64,000 bases of DNA, from positions 2,127,501 to 2,191,500 of the forward strand of contig NZ_CP044011.1 of the NCBI RefSeq assembly GCF_016864555.1. The letters are read 5' to 3'. This document shows, piece after piece, positions 18,066 through 28,235 of the stretch. The stretch is from Sinorhizobium sp. BG8. GTDB taxonomy: Bacteria; Pseudomonadota; Alphaproteobacteria; Rhizobiales; Rhizobiaceae. Position numbers and translations under genes: made by a program. Each line of letters starts with the position of its first letter. The first letter of the stretch is position 1. The notes under the pieces are model-generated. The model was given only the letters and a program-made list of their open reading frames with translations, had not been told where the DNA came from and made no database searches.

Positions 18066-18209
18066 TCAGGTGGCGGGTACCGGCTTGGGACCTGCCTTCT
18101 TGACCTTCAGCTGCAGCGCCGCGGCGAGCACGGCCTTGAGCCCGAGCGGGCGGTACTGGCTGACGAGGTCGACCGCCGGCTTGGCGGGCTTTGGTTTCTT
18201 GGCACTCAT
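18066..18209 (-). CDS. Small basic protein with QYxPxGLxAVLAAA core (paralog B)
   Basis: A 47-residue, Lys/Pro-rich protein starting MSAKKPKPAKPAVDL, with the core SQYRPLGLKAVLAAALQLK at residues 17-35 and a basic tail. AAGGAG precedes the ATG by seven bases, and a strong terminator follows, so it looks like its own transcription unit. Related to the 61-residue protein about 240 bases downstream. Strong translation and termination signals argue that it is real despite its size. Function unknown. Confidence 0.65.
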   Translation of the reverse strand: MSAKKPKPAKPAVDLVSQYRPLGLKAVLAAALQLKVKKAGPKPVPAT

Positions 18210-18622
18210 GTCTGTCTCCTTGCAATGTGCATCCCTGGATTGGGAACGTTTCATCCGCCCATTCTGCATGAGGCGGCGTTCCTCTTTGTCACCGAGGGAA
18301 CTGCGTCGGTTGCATGAGAATCAGTGCACACGTCGTTCCCGCGTCGCGGCTCTCAGATAGGAGCAATCGTGACAAAATGTGGGTGCGAAACTCGCTCCCC
18401 CTGGCCGCGAACAAAATAAATATCGACAGTGCCTTGCGCGTAACGGGAGCACCCTTGACCGCAACTGTTTCCGGCGCGATAAAGCACCCATGAAAACGGT
18501 ACTCTGCATTTGCCGGAGCATTATTCGCTAGCCTCACCGCTGGCTTGGCCGTTTTCGTCTCCTGACATCCCCAGATGACAAACGACCCGGCCGCCGGATG
18601 GTTTGCCCTTGGGAGATTACTT
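18210..18622. other. Intergenic region between small protein B and cysS
   Basis: A 413-bp divergent spacer that should hold the promoters of the 47-residue gene (minus strand) and cysS (plus strand). Short open frames exist but none has a convincing ribosome binding site or recognisable product. No RNA gene, riboswitch or repeat is recognised here; a T-box leader, common before cysS in Firmicutes, is not seen. Confidence 0.5.
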
Positions 18623-20050
18623 ATGGCCGAAAAACCGGTCCTGACGCTCTACAACACGCTGACCCGGACCAAGGAGCGGTTTGCTCCGATCGAGCCCGGC
18701 AATGTCCGCATGTATGTCTGCGGCCCGACGGTCTATGATTTCGCCCATATCGGCAATGCCCGCCCGGTTATCGTCTTCGACGTGCTCTATCGGTTGCTGC
18801 GCCATGTCTATGGCACATCGCACGTCACCTATGCCCGCAACATCACTGACGTGGACGACAAGATCAACGCGCGGGCGCTTCGCGATTTCGGCGCGGAGAT
18901 CGCCTCGGGGGCAATGACCCTCAACGAGACGATCCGGCGGGTGACGGAAAAGACGGCCAACCAGTTCCACGCCGACGTGTCGGCGCTGGGTTGCCTGCCG
19001 CCGACATACGAACCGCGCGCGACGGAGTTCGTGGAACCGCGTGCGGACGGCAAATCGGACATGATCAGCATGATTCTGCGTCTGATCGAACGCGGCCATG
19101 CCTATGAAACCAATGGGGAAGTGCTGTTCGACACCGGCTCGATGGCCGATTACGGCCAGCTCTCCAAGCGCAATCTCGACGAACAGCAGGCCGGCGCCCG
19201 CGTCGCCGTCGATGCCCACAAGAAGAACCCCGGCGACTTCGTCCTCTGGAAGCTCTCCTCGCCTGAGGAGCCCGGCTGGGAGAGCCCGTGGGGAAGAGGA
19301 CGCCCCGGCTGGCACATCGAATGCTCGGCCATGTCCGCCGCCTATCTCGGCGAAGTCTTCGATATCCACGGTGGCGGCCTGGACCTGATCTTCCCCCATC
19401 ACGAGAACGAGATCGCCCAGTCGCGCTGCGCCCATGGCACCAAGGTCATGGCCAATGTCTGGATGCACAACGGCTTCGTGCAGGTCGAAGGCCGCAAGAT
19501 GTCGAAGTCGGAAGGCAACTTCGTGACCATCTACGACCTGCTTCACACCGAAAGCTTCGGCGGACGCAAATGGCCGGGCGAGGTGCTGAGGCTGGCCATG
19601 CTGATGACGCACTACCGGGAGCCGATCGACTTTTCGGTCAAGCGGCTGGAGGAGGCCGAACGGCTCCTAGCCAAATGGCCGGCGGGAGAACCATCCGGTG
19701 AAATCGACGCGTCGGTTCTGGAGGCTCTCGGCGACGACCTCAACACGGTTGCGGCCGTCCAGGCCCTTCACGCCCTGGCTGGCAAGGCCGCAAGTGATCC
19801 CGTTGCCGCCGGTCGCTTTGCCGCGAGCGCCGAGGTGCTCGGCATCAAGCCCAGAAAAGCGCAGATTTCCGAGGCCTTGGAGGCTGGCCTTGATTCGATC
19901 ATTCAATTGCGCCTGGAAATGCTGAAGGCCAAGAACTTCGCCGAGGCCGACCGGATTCGCGAGGACCTTCTTGCCAAGGGCATCCAGCTGAAGGACGGCA
20001 AGGATCCCGAGACGGGCGAGCGCGTCACGACCTGGGAGGTCAAGCGGTGA
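18623..20050 (+). CDS. cysS: Cysteinyl-tRNA synthetase
   Basis: A 475-residue class I aminoacyl-tRNA synthetase charging tRNA-Cys. The HIGH-type motif is [13 protein letters not shown] with the zinc ligand Cys just before it (MYVCGP); other zinc and substrate residues are in GWHIECSAM and [10 protein letters not shown]; the KMSKS loop is [10 protein letters not shown]. The C-terminal anticodon domain ends with [36 protein letters not shown]-type family sequence. ATG 18623 is chosen because GGGAG lies seven bases upstream and the N-terminus then fits the family; an upstream in-frame start would add 16 residues. Confidence 0.97.
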   Translation: MAEKPVLTLYNTLTRTKERFAPIEPGNVRMYVCGPTVYDFAHIGNARPVIVFDVLYRLLRHVYGTSHVTYARNITDVDDKINARALRDFGAEIASGAMTLNETIRRVTEKTANQFHADVSALGCLPPTYEPRATEFVEPRADGKSDMISMILRLIERGHAYETNGEVLFDTGSMADYGQLSKRNLDEQQAGARVAVDAHKKNPGDFVLWKLSSPEEPGWESPWGRGRPGWHIECSAMSAAYLGEVFDIHGGGLDLIFPHHENEIAQSRCAHGTKVMANVWMHNGFVQVEGRKMSKSEGNFVTIYDLLHTESFGGRKWPGEVLRLAMLMTHYREPIDFSVKRLEEAERLLAKWPAGEPSGEIDASVLEALGDDLNTVAAVQALHALAGKAASDPVAAGRFAASAEVLGIKPRKAQISEALEAGLDSIIQLRLEMLKAKNFAEADRIREDLLAKGIQLKDGKDPETGERVTTWEVKR

Positions 20051-20207
20051 GATTTTCACCCTTCCTCTGTGCCATGCGTCACGGCGAACGGGACCATCGT
20101 TTGCGCGGGGCCGGAGGGAGCGTCCTGCACGTGCGCGACGGCGACGCCATGCGCGATCGGGATGACGCCTGTCCACGCGGGATAGAGAGCCACACCGGAG
20201 GTGCCTC

Positions 20208-20693
20208 GTGACCCAGCCCAGCTACAGCGGCGGCTGTCAGTGCGGCGCGGTTCGCTTCCGCGTCGTGGGTGCACTCACCGATTCTGCCTCCATCTGCTAC
20301 TGCCGCATGTGCCAGAAGGCTTTCGGTGCCTACTACGCACCGCTGGTGTCGACACGCGGGGCCGAACTCGAATGGACGCGCGGCAAGCCGAAGACGTTCC
20401 GCTCGTCGAACCATGCCTTCCGTGGCTTCTGCGGCGAATGTGGTACGCCGCTGACCTACGAGGCGGCGGATGGAGTCGCGCTCGCTGCCGGTGCCTTCGA
20501 CGATCCCTCGCAGCTGGTCCCGGTCGCCGCCTTCGGGATCGAGGCCAAGGTCGACTTTGTGGACGGTCTCCGGAAGCTTCCCGGCTACAGGACGGAGGAG
20601 GATGCGCAGGAGGCTCCCTTCGTCCTCGATGTCGTGTCCTACCAGCATCCCGACCACGATACTGCGGAGTGGCCGCCAGGGGAGGGTGAATGA
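20208..20693 (+). CDS. GFA family (CENP-V/GFA-fold) zinc protein 1
   Basis: A 161-residue glutathione-dependent formaldehyde-activating (GFA) domain protein. Zinc-binding Cys motifs: GGCQCGAVRF (residues about 8-17), CYCRMCQKAFGAYYAPL, and GFCGECGTPLTY. The family includes GFA/S-hydroxymethylglutathione synthase-like and many uncharacterised members. It starts with GTG under a good GGAGGTG site and ends overlapping the next GFA gene by ATGA, the first of three tandem paralogs leading into proline iminopeptidase. Confidence 0.9.
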   Translation: MTQPSYSGGCQCGAVRFRVVGALTDSASICYCRMCQKAFGAYYAPLVSTRGAELEWTRGKPKTFRSSNHAFRGFCGECGTPLTYEAADGVALAAGAFDDPSQLVPVAAFGIEAKVDFVDGLRKLPGYRTEEDAQEAPFVLDVVSYQHPDHDTAEWPPGEGE

Positions 20694-21184
20694 GCATCGC
20701 ACGGATTTATACCGGTGGCTGCCAGTGCGGGGCGGTGCGCTACAGGGCCGAGGGCACGCTCGGCGACCCGCATCTGTGCCACTGCCGAATGTGCCAGAAG
20801 GCTGCCGGAAACTACTTCATGCCGCTCGCCAACGCCTCGCGGGCGACGCTCACGATCACGCGCGGGGAACCGGCGTGGTTCTCCTCGTCGGCAGTGGCGC
20901 GCCGCGGCTTCTGTCGGGATTGCGGCACTCCGCTCTTCTACGACATGCCCGGCGAGACCTTCATCAATCTCGTCCTCGGATCTCTCGACGATCCGGAGGA
21001 TGTGCGCCCGCTCGCGCAGTCCAGCGTCGAGTCGCGCATGCCGTGGTTCACCCATCTTGCCGAACTGCCAGAATCGGAAACCGATATCGCCAGCGACGAG
21101 GGGGCAGAGCGCCACATGGCAATCCTCGAATCGAACCGCCAGCATCCAGACTACGACACCGACCATTGGCCACTGGAGGACTGA
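20690..21184 (+). CDS. GFA family zinc protein 2
   Basis: A 164-residue paralog of its neighbours: GGCQCGAVRYRAEG, CHCRMCQKAAGNYFMPL and GFCRDCGTPLFY supply the zinc-binding Cys set. The C-terminus EILPESETD-like region and final HPDYDTDHWPLED match the tail of the other two copies (HPDHDT). The start overlaps the previous stop (ATGA), indicating coupled translation. Sequence divergence from copies 1 and 3 shows an old duplication rather than a recent repeat. Confidence 0.9.
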   Translation: MSIARIYTGGCQCGAVRYRAEGTLGDPHLCHCRMCQKAAGNYFMPLANASRATLTITRGEPAWFSSSAVARRGFCRDCGTPLFYDMPGETFINLVLGSLDDPEDVRPLAQSSVESRMPWFTHLAELPESETDIASDEGAERHMAILESNRQHPDYDTDHWPLED

Positions 21185-21186
21185 TC

Positions 21187-22618
<1,432 letters not shown>

Positions 22619-22667
22619 TGACGGCGCAAGAAGCCGCAGATATCTGTTCCTCGGGAGGGAGCACGCA

Positions 22668-24284
22668 GTGACCAGAGAACGCATCTATCTCTTCGACACG
22701 ACGCTTCGCGACGGGCAGCAGACGCCCGGAATCGATTTCTCCGTCGAGGACAAGATCGCCATCGCGTCGATGCTGGACGAGTTCGGCCTGGATTACGTCG
22801 AGGGCGGCTACCCGGGCGCGAACCCGACCGATACCGCCTTCTTCTCCAGGAAGCGGACCCAGTCCGCGCGGTTTGTGGCCTTTGGCATGACCAAGCGCGC
22901 CGGCGTGTCGGCGTCGAACGACCCGGGTCTCGCCGCGCTTATTGATGCGCAGAGCGACGCGGTCTGTCTGGTCGCCAAGAGCTGGGACTATCACGTGCAA
23001 GTCGCGCTCGGCTGCACGAACGATGAGAACCTGGAATCGATCCGAAGCTCGGTCGAAGCGGTCGTGGCCGCCGGCAAGGAAGCGATGGTCGATTGCGAGC
23101 ATTTCTTCGATGGGTACAAGGCCAATCCTGCCTATGCGCTCGCCTGCGTGAAGGCCGCCTATGACGCCGGCGCCCGGTGGGTCGTGCTGTGCGACACCAA
23201 CGGCGGAACCCAGCCGCCGGAGATCCGGGACATCGTTGCGGCCGTCATTGCCGCCGGCGTGCCCGGAGGCTGTCTCGGCATCCATGCCCATAACGATACC
23301 GGGCAGGCCGTTGCCAATTCGCTCGCGGCCGTGGAGGCCGGCGTGCGCCAGATTCAGGGCACGCTGAACGGCATCGGCGAGCGCTGCGGCAATGCCAATC
23401 TGATCACACTCATCCCGACGCTCGCCCTCAAGGAGAGCTACGCCGAGCGGTTCGATATGGCGATCGATGCGGGTCGTCTGACGGGGCTGACGAGGCTGTC
23501 GCACCAGTTCGACGAACTGCTCAACCGTTCTCCCGACCATCAGATGCCCTATGTCGGTGCCTCAGCCTTCGCCACGAAGGCCGGTATCCATGCCTCCGCC
23601 TTGCTCAAGGATCCCCGTACCTACGAGCATGTCGCTCCTGAAACGGTCGGCAACCTGCGCAAGGTGATGGTGTCGGACCAAGGCGGCAAGGCGAATTTCA
23701 TCAACGCTCTGAAGCTTCGCGGGATCACCGTGTCGAAGGACGATCCGAAGCTCGAGCGGCTGATCGAGATCGTCAAGGAGCGCGAGGCGACCGGCTACGC
23801 ATACGAAGGCGCCGATGCGAGTTTTGCCTTGCTGGCAAACCGCATTCTCGGAACCGTGCCCGATTTCTTCCATGTCGAGAGCTTCCGCGTCATGGTCGAG
23901 CGTCGGTTCGATGCGAACGGCAACCTGAAGACCGTCTCGGAGGCGGTGGTCAAGGTGATTGTCGACGGCGAGACGATGATGTCCGTCGCCGAAGGCCACG
24001 GCCCGGTCAATGCCCTCGACCTTGCCCTGCGCAAGGATCTCGGCAAGTACCAGGCGGAAATCGCCGACCTCGAACTCGTGGACTACAAGGTGCGAATCCT
24101 GAACGGCGGCACCGAGGCAATCACCCGCGTGCTGATCGAATCGACGGACCACAGCGGCGCGCGCTGGTGGACGGTCGGCGTGTCCGACAATATCATCGAC
24201 GCATCGTTCCAGGCGCTCATGGACAGTATCGTCTACAAGCTCCTGAAGAACCGGGGAAACTCGGCGCGCGCGGCGGCGGAGTAA
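22668..24284 (+). CDS. cimA: Citramalate synthase (2-isopropylmalate synthase family)
   Basis: A 538-residue DRE-TIM metallolyase condensing pyruvate with acetyl-CoA to (R)-citramalate, an entry to isoleucine. Motifs: FDTTLRDGQQTPG near the N-terminus, GGYPGANPTDTAFF, LCDTNGGTQP, the metal-binding HAHNDTGQAVANS, GTLNGIGERCGNANLITL, and a C-terminal LeuA regulatory domain (from about residue 390). The region VEGGYPG and the length fit CimA rather than LeuA. The GTG start at 22668 is supported by GGGAGGGAG; a longer frame begins inside pip. Confidence 0.9.
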   Translation: MTRERIYLFDTTLRDGQQTPGIDFSVEDKIAIASMLDEFGLDYVEGGYPGANPTDTAFFSRKRTQSARFVAFGMTKRAGVSASNDPGLAALIDAQSDAVCLVAKSWDYHVQVALGCTNDENLESIRSSVEAVVAAGKEAMVDCEHFFDGYKANPAYALACVKAAYDAGARWVVLCDTNGGTQPPEIRDIVAAVIAAGVPGGCLGIHAHNDTGQAVANSLAAVEAGVRQIQGTLNGIGERCGNANLITLIPTLALKESYAERFDMAIDAGRLTGLTRLSHQFDELLNRSPDHQMPYVGASAFATKAGIHASALLKDPRTYEHVAPETVGNLRKVMVSDQGGKANFINALKLRGITVSKDDPKLERLIEIVKEREATGYAYEGADASFALLANRILGTVPDFFHVESFRVMVERRFDANGNLKTVSEAVVKVIVDGETMMSVAEGHGPVNALDLALRKDLGKYQAEIADLELVDYKVRILNGGTEAITRVLIESTDHSGARWWTVGVSDNIIDASFQALMDSIVYKLLKNRGNSARAAAE

Positions 24285-24438
24285 GCGCTCGGCGCCCTTG
24301 CCTGCGCGACATCGGGCAGGGGACGCCCCCGACCTATCTTCAGCGGGACTTGATCAGCCTTCACGGGAATGAATTGGTCCATTCGCAACGATTGGAGTAG
24401 GAGGGTCGAAAAGCTTAAAATCGACGGGAAGAAACACC

Positions 24439-25380
24439 ATGGCCGATGCGAAGACTGCACCTGTGGCAGACAGTGGCGATTCCGCGAAGGGTTTCGCCTT
24501 TGCGCTCGCCGCCTATGGCCTCTGGGGGTTCCTGCCGCTGTTCATGAAGGCGGTGGCGCATATTCCGGCGGCCGAAGTGGTGGCACACCGTATCGTCTGG
24601 TCCCTCCCGATCGCGGGCCTCGTGCTCGTCGTGCTTGGCAGGACCGCAGATGTAAAACAGGCGCTGCGCACACCGCGGATGCTCGGCATGGCGGCCCTGA
24701 CTGCGATCCTTATCACCATTAACTGGGGCATTTACGTCTGGGCGATCGGCGCCGGGCGGGCAATCGAGACCGCACTCGGATACTACATCAATCCGCTGTT
24801 TTCGATCTTCCTGGGCGCCGTCCTGCTCAAGGAGAAACTCGACCACTACCAGATGGTGGCGATCGGGCTCGCCGCACTTGCCGTGGTCATTCTCGCGTTC
24901 GGGGCAGGTGGGCTTCCCTGGGTATCGCTCGCGCTCTGCATCAGCTGGGGGTTCTATGCCTTCTTCCGCAAGACCCTGCCGGTCGGTCCCAATCAGGGCT
25001 TCTTCCTGGAAGTCATGCTGCTCGCCCTTCCCGCGCTCGGCTACATCATCTGGCTGGAGGCGACAGGGCAGGGGCATTTCGGCGATACCGGAACCGCGGA
25101 CGTGCTCTGGCTGTTGTCCTGCGGCCTGGTGACGGCCGTACCGCTCATTCTCTATGCGAACGGCGCCAAGCTTCTCCGGCTCTCGACCATCGGCATCATG
25201 CAGTATATCGCGCCGACGATGATCTTCCTCATCGCCGTCTTCGTCTTCGATGAACCGTTCGGAACGACGAAGCTGGTCGCCTTCGTCCTCATATGGACCG
25301 CCCTGATCGTCTACACGGCCTCGATGCTGCGCTCGGCGCGGGCGCGCAGGCTCGTTGCTCAGGCCAGTCCGGCCGAATGA
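24439..25380 (+). CDS. rarD: RarD-type EamA-family transporter
   Basis: A 313-residue inner-membrane protein with ten predicted spans in two EamA repeats and the RarD hallmarks: FALAAYGLWGFLPLFMKA at the N-terminus, AAEVVAHRIVWS, NWGIYVWAI, GYYINPLFSIFLG, LLTAVPL-like VTAVPLILYANGAKLL and GIMQYIAPTMIFL. RarD proteins export or import small metabolites; the substrate is unknown. It is convergent with the LOG gene and ends at a strong bidirectional hairpin. Confidence 0.92.
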   Translation: MADAKTAPVADSGDSAKGFAFALAAYGLWGFLPLFMKAVAHIPAAEVVAHRIVWSLPIAGLVLVVLGRTADVKQALRTPRMLGMAALTAILITINWGIYVWAIGAGRAIETALGYYINPLFSIFLGAVLLKEKLDHYQMVAIGLAALAVVILAFGAGGLPWVSLALCISWGFYAFFRKTLPVGPNQGFFLEVMLLALPALGYIIWLEATGQGHFGDTGTADVLWLLSCGLVTAVPLILYANGAKLLRLSTIGIMQYIAPTMIFLIAVFVFDEPFGTTKLVAFVLIWTALIVYTASMLRSARARRLVAQASPAE

Positions 25381-25387
25381 CGGGATA

Positions 25388-25427
25388 AAAGGGTGCCGCG
25401 TCCTCTTCAATGAAGACTGGCACCCTT
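25388..25427. terminator. Bidirectional terminator between rarD and the LOG gene
   Basis: The outer arms AAGGGTGCC and GGCACCCTT are perfect, and inside them TCTTCA/TGAAGA form a second stem. A and T tracts flank it on both sides (ataaaa upstream), so it can end transcripts from both convergent genes. Confidence 0.75.
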
Positions 25428-25435
25428 GAGCGGCG

Positions 25436-26056
25436 TCAGAGCCGCGCGATGATTTCGGCTTCGCCCTCGCGGTCGACTTCGCCTGCCCAGTGTTCCAGCA
25501 GTGCCGGTACGATGTCCTCGGGCTCGTCGATGACCAGCGGCTGGACGAGGTGGGCCGTGTGGATGAACCCTTCGTCGCTCATGTGCCTGATCAGTTTCAG
25601 CATCGGATCCCAGAAGCCGCCTATGTTGGCGAAGACCATCGGCTTCCTGTGACGGCCGAGCTGTGCCCAGGTCATGATCTCCACGATCTCTTCCAGCGTG
25701 CCGATTCCGCCCGGCAGCGTCACGAAGGCGTCGGCCCGTTCGAACATCTTATGCTTGCGGTCGTGCATGTCCGCCGTGACGATCAACTCGCTGAGTTGAC
25801 CGAGGGAATGACGGGTAGCCTCCATATCCATAAGAAATTGTGGTATAATCCCTGTAACACGGCCGCCATGGGAAAGTACGCCGCTGGCCACGGCGCCCAT
25901 GATGCCCTTGGTCCCTCCGCCATAGACCAGTCGAAGGTGGTTCTCGGCGATGGACTTGCCGAGCACGCGGCCGGCATTGATGTAGGCAGATTGGCGTCCC
26001 GGCTGAGAGCCGCAGTAGACGCAGATGGATCGAATCGGCATTGTTTGTTCGCTCAT
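25436..26056 (-). CDS. LOG family protein (TIGR00730 Rossmann fold)
   Basis: A 206-residue LOG-type nucleotide 5'-monophosphate nucleosidase, like plant LONELY GUY and bacterial proteins that release cytokinin bases. Family motifs: SICVYCGS at residues 10-17, LVYGGGTKGIMGAVA with the glycine-rich loop, and LPGGIGTLEEIVEIMTWAQLGRHRKP with the active-site PGGxGTxxE. Although the family was once named lysine decarboxylase, that activity is not supported. Its promoter faces that of the divergent LysM gene in a 161-bp spacer. Confidence 0.92.
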   Translation of the reverse strand: MSEQTMPIRSICVYCGSQPGRQSAYINAGRVLGKSIAENHLRLVYGGGTKGIMGAVASGVLSHGGRVTGIIPQFLMDMEATRHSLGQLSELIVTADMHDRKHKMFERADAFVTLPGGIGTLEEIVEIMTWAQLGRHRKPMVFANIGGFWDPMLKLIRHMSDEGFIHTAHLVQPLVIDEPEDIVPALLEHWAGEVDREGEAEIIARL

Positions 26057-26217
26057 GAGGGGGATTCAGCCATCCCGTTACGGGCTGCGTCAAGGAAAAT
26101 GACTGAAAAGCTTGTCTCCGACCATGTAGAGGGCCGGCACCTGCTTGTGCAACACTTTGGAAATCGCTAGCAATTTCAAAAGGGGATCGCGGGAAACCGG
26201 GAAGAAAGAGTGTTTGA

Positions 26218-28119
26218 ATGATGAAGTATAGAACAGCCTTGGTTGCTTTGCTCGTGCTGGTGGCGGCGACGCTGCTGATGGTCTTTCTGGTACTTCCGAA
26301 CATGAACCGTGAAAAGGAAGCGCAAGCGCCGCAAGCGACGGAGGGAGGCAGCGCGTCGACCGCGACCTCCGAGACGAAGACAGCGGACGGCAAGCAGGCC
26401 CGTCCGTCTACGGAAGGTGAAAGCGAAGGGCAGGCCGCGGGGGCAGCCGGTCAGACTGCCGAATCACCTGCGGCTGGCGGCGAGGCTTCGTCCGATTCGG
26501 CGGCGGCAGGCGTGACGCCGGGCTTCGATGTCCTTCGCGTCGAGCCGGACGGATCGACCGTCATTGCAGGCCACGCGCAGCCCAACTCCACACTCAAAAT
26601 TCTCAATGGCGAGACGGTTGTCGCCACCGCCGACGTGGGCCCGACGGGCGACTTCGCGGCGGTCTTCGACAAGCCGCTCGTTGCCGGAGATTACCAGCTG
26701 ACGCTGAACAGCACCGGTCAGGATGGCGTGACGAAGAAGTCCGAGGAGGTCGCGACGATCTCCGTTCCGAAGGATGCCGGCGGCAAGCTCCTTGCCATGG
26801 TCTCTAAGCCCGGCGAGGCGAGCCGTCTGATCACCGTTACGCCCACCGCCGAGGGTGCAGACGATTCCGCCGCTCCTTCCGGCGTCGCAGCCGGGACGCA
26901 GCCGGCGGCAGCCGATGGCCAGGAACAGGCGGCGGTACAGACGGACACGGGTACGGGCACAGCCGTCGTGGCGGATTCCGCTGCGGCTCCGACAACCGAC
27001 GTGCACGTTTCGGCCGTCGAGCTCGAGGGTGACAAGATCTTCGTTGCAGGAAATGCACGGCCGGGCGCGCTGGTCCGGATCTACGCCAACAATACGCTTG
27101 TCGGCCAGATGAAGGCCGATGACGCCGGCCGCTACGTCGTCGATGGCAACATGAAGCTGCCGGTCGGCCGCCACACGATCCGTGCGGACGTGATGAGCGC
27201 GGACGGAAGCAAGGTAGAGCTTCGCGCATCCGTGCCCTTCGACCGTCCCGAGGGCGAGCAGGTTGCCGTCGTTGCCCAGACCGGAACCACCGATGTGGCG
27301 GGGACCAGCCTTGGCCCCGTCGGCAGCGGCACGTTCGATAAGCTGCGTAACGAAGCGGATCAGGCTGTCGGGCTTTTGTCCGGCCTCTATGCCGAAGGTC
27401 GCCTTCCGACTGCCGAACAGCTCGCGGCGGCACGCTCGGCGACCGAAATCGCCCTCAAGTCGCTTGCTGAGTTCAAACCGGCGGCCGACGAGGGCACCAT
27501 GGCCAACGGCATGGCCGCCAAGGCCGCCGCCGCTGCTGCCGATGCGCTCACCAAGCTGAAGGCGCTTCCCCAGGATGTGGGAGCGGTCGGAGCCGAGGTC
27601 GCGGCGATCGAGACTGCGGTCCGTACCGCGCTTGCGCCGACCATGCAGGCAAGCGATGTGCCGCAGACCGAAACGGCATCCGCTGCAACGACCCCTGCGG
27701 GCGCGGGCACAGGAACTTCCACGACGCTCGCGACAGAAACCCAGACGGCGGCTTCGCAGAACGCTGGAACCGGGTCTGATGCTGGCGCCACCACGGCCAA
27801 GCCCGCGGCGGAAACCGCCACGTCGGGCGGCGCTGCGGCGGCCGAGACGGCTGCCGTGACGACCGATGAGCCCAAGACGGTAGAACAGGCGCCGCTTACC
27901 GAGAGCAAGACCTCCGTCATCATCCGCCGCGGCGACACGCTCTGGCAGATTTCGCGTCGCGTCTACGGCAAGGGCGTGCGCTACACGACGATCTACATGG
28001 CGAACCAGGACCAGATCCACAATCCGGACCGGATCCTGCCTGGCCAGGTCTTCGGCGTGCCGGACAAGGCGCTCGACGATGCCGAGGAGCTGCATCGCAA
28101 GCGGATGCAGAAGAAATAG
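26218..28119 (+). CDS. LysM domain-containing cell-wall-associated protein
   Basis: A 633-residue protein anchored by one N-terminal transmembrane helix (residues about 8-28). A Ser/Thr/Ala/Glu-rich linker follows, then two Ig-like beta-rich repeats (FDVLRVEPDGSTVIAGHAQPNSTLKILNG and VHVSAVELEGDKIFVAGNARPGALVRIYANN), a helical Ala-rich region and a second low-complexity linker. The C-terminus is a LysM module (VIIRRGDTLWQISRRVYGKG through ILPGQVFGVPD). It probably spans the periplasm and binds peptidoglycan. A strong terminator follows. Confidence 0.88.
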   Translation: MMKYRTALVALLVLVAATLLMVFLVLPNMNREKEAQAPQATEGGSASTATSETKTADGKQARPSTEGESEGQAAGAAGQTAESPAAGGEASSDSAAAGVTPGFDVLRVEPDGSTVIAGHAQPNSTLKILNGETVVATADVGPTGDFAAVFDKPLVAGDYQLTLNSTGQDGVTKKSEEVATISVPKDAGGKLLAMVSKPGEASRLITVTPTAEGADDSAAPSGVAAGTQPAAADGQEQAAVQTDTGTGTAVVADSAAAPTTDVHVSAVELEGDKIFVAGNARPGALVRIYANNTLVGQMKADDAGRYVVDGNMKLPVGRHTIRADVMSADGSKVELRASVPFDRPEGEQVAVVAQTGTTDVAGTSLGPVGSGTFDKLRNEADQAVGLLSGLYAEGRLPTAEQLAAARSATEIALKSLAEFKPAADEGTMANGMAAKAAAAAADALTKLKALPQDVGAVGAEVAAIETAVRTALAPTMQASDVPQTETASAATTPAGAGTGTSTTLATETQTAASQNAGTGSDAGATTAKPAAETATSGGAAAAETAAVTTDEPKTVEQAPLTESKTSVIIRRGDTLWQISRRVYGKGVRYTTIYMANQDQIHNPDRILPGQVFGVPDKALDDAEELHRKRMQKK

Positions 28120-28171
28120 CTCAGCCTTTTGGCTGCCGTCCATTGTGGGGCGGCGCCGGAGGGCCTATTTG

Positions 28172-28210
28172 AAGGGCGCGGCGCCTCCAAAGGGGCGCCG
28201 CGCCTTTTCT
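28172..28210 (+). terminator. Strong Rho-independent terminator after the LysM gene
   Basis: An eleven-base perfect GC stem (GGCGCGGCGCC / GGCGCCGCGCC) around an eight-base loop, extended by AAG/CTT-type pairs and followed by TTTTCT. It lies between the LysM stop and the ABC exporter start. Confidence 0.88.
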
Positions 28211-28235
28211 ATGATGCCTATTCGGCCGGTGCGCG

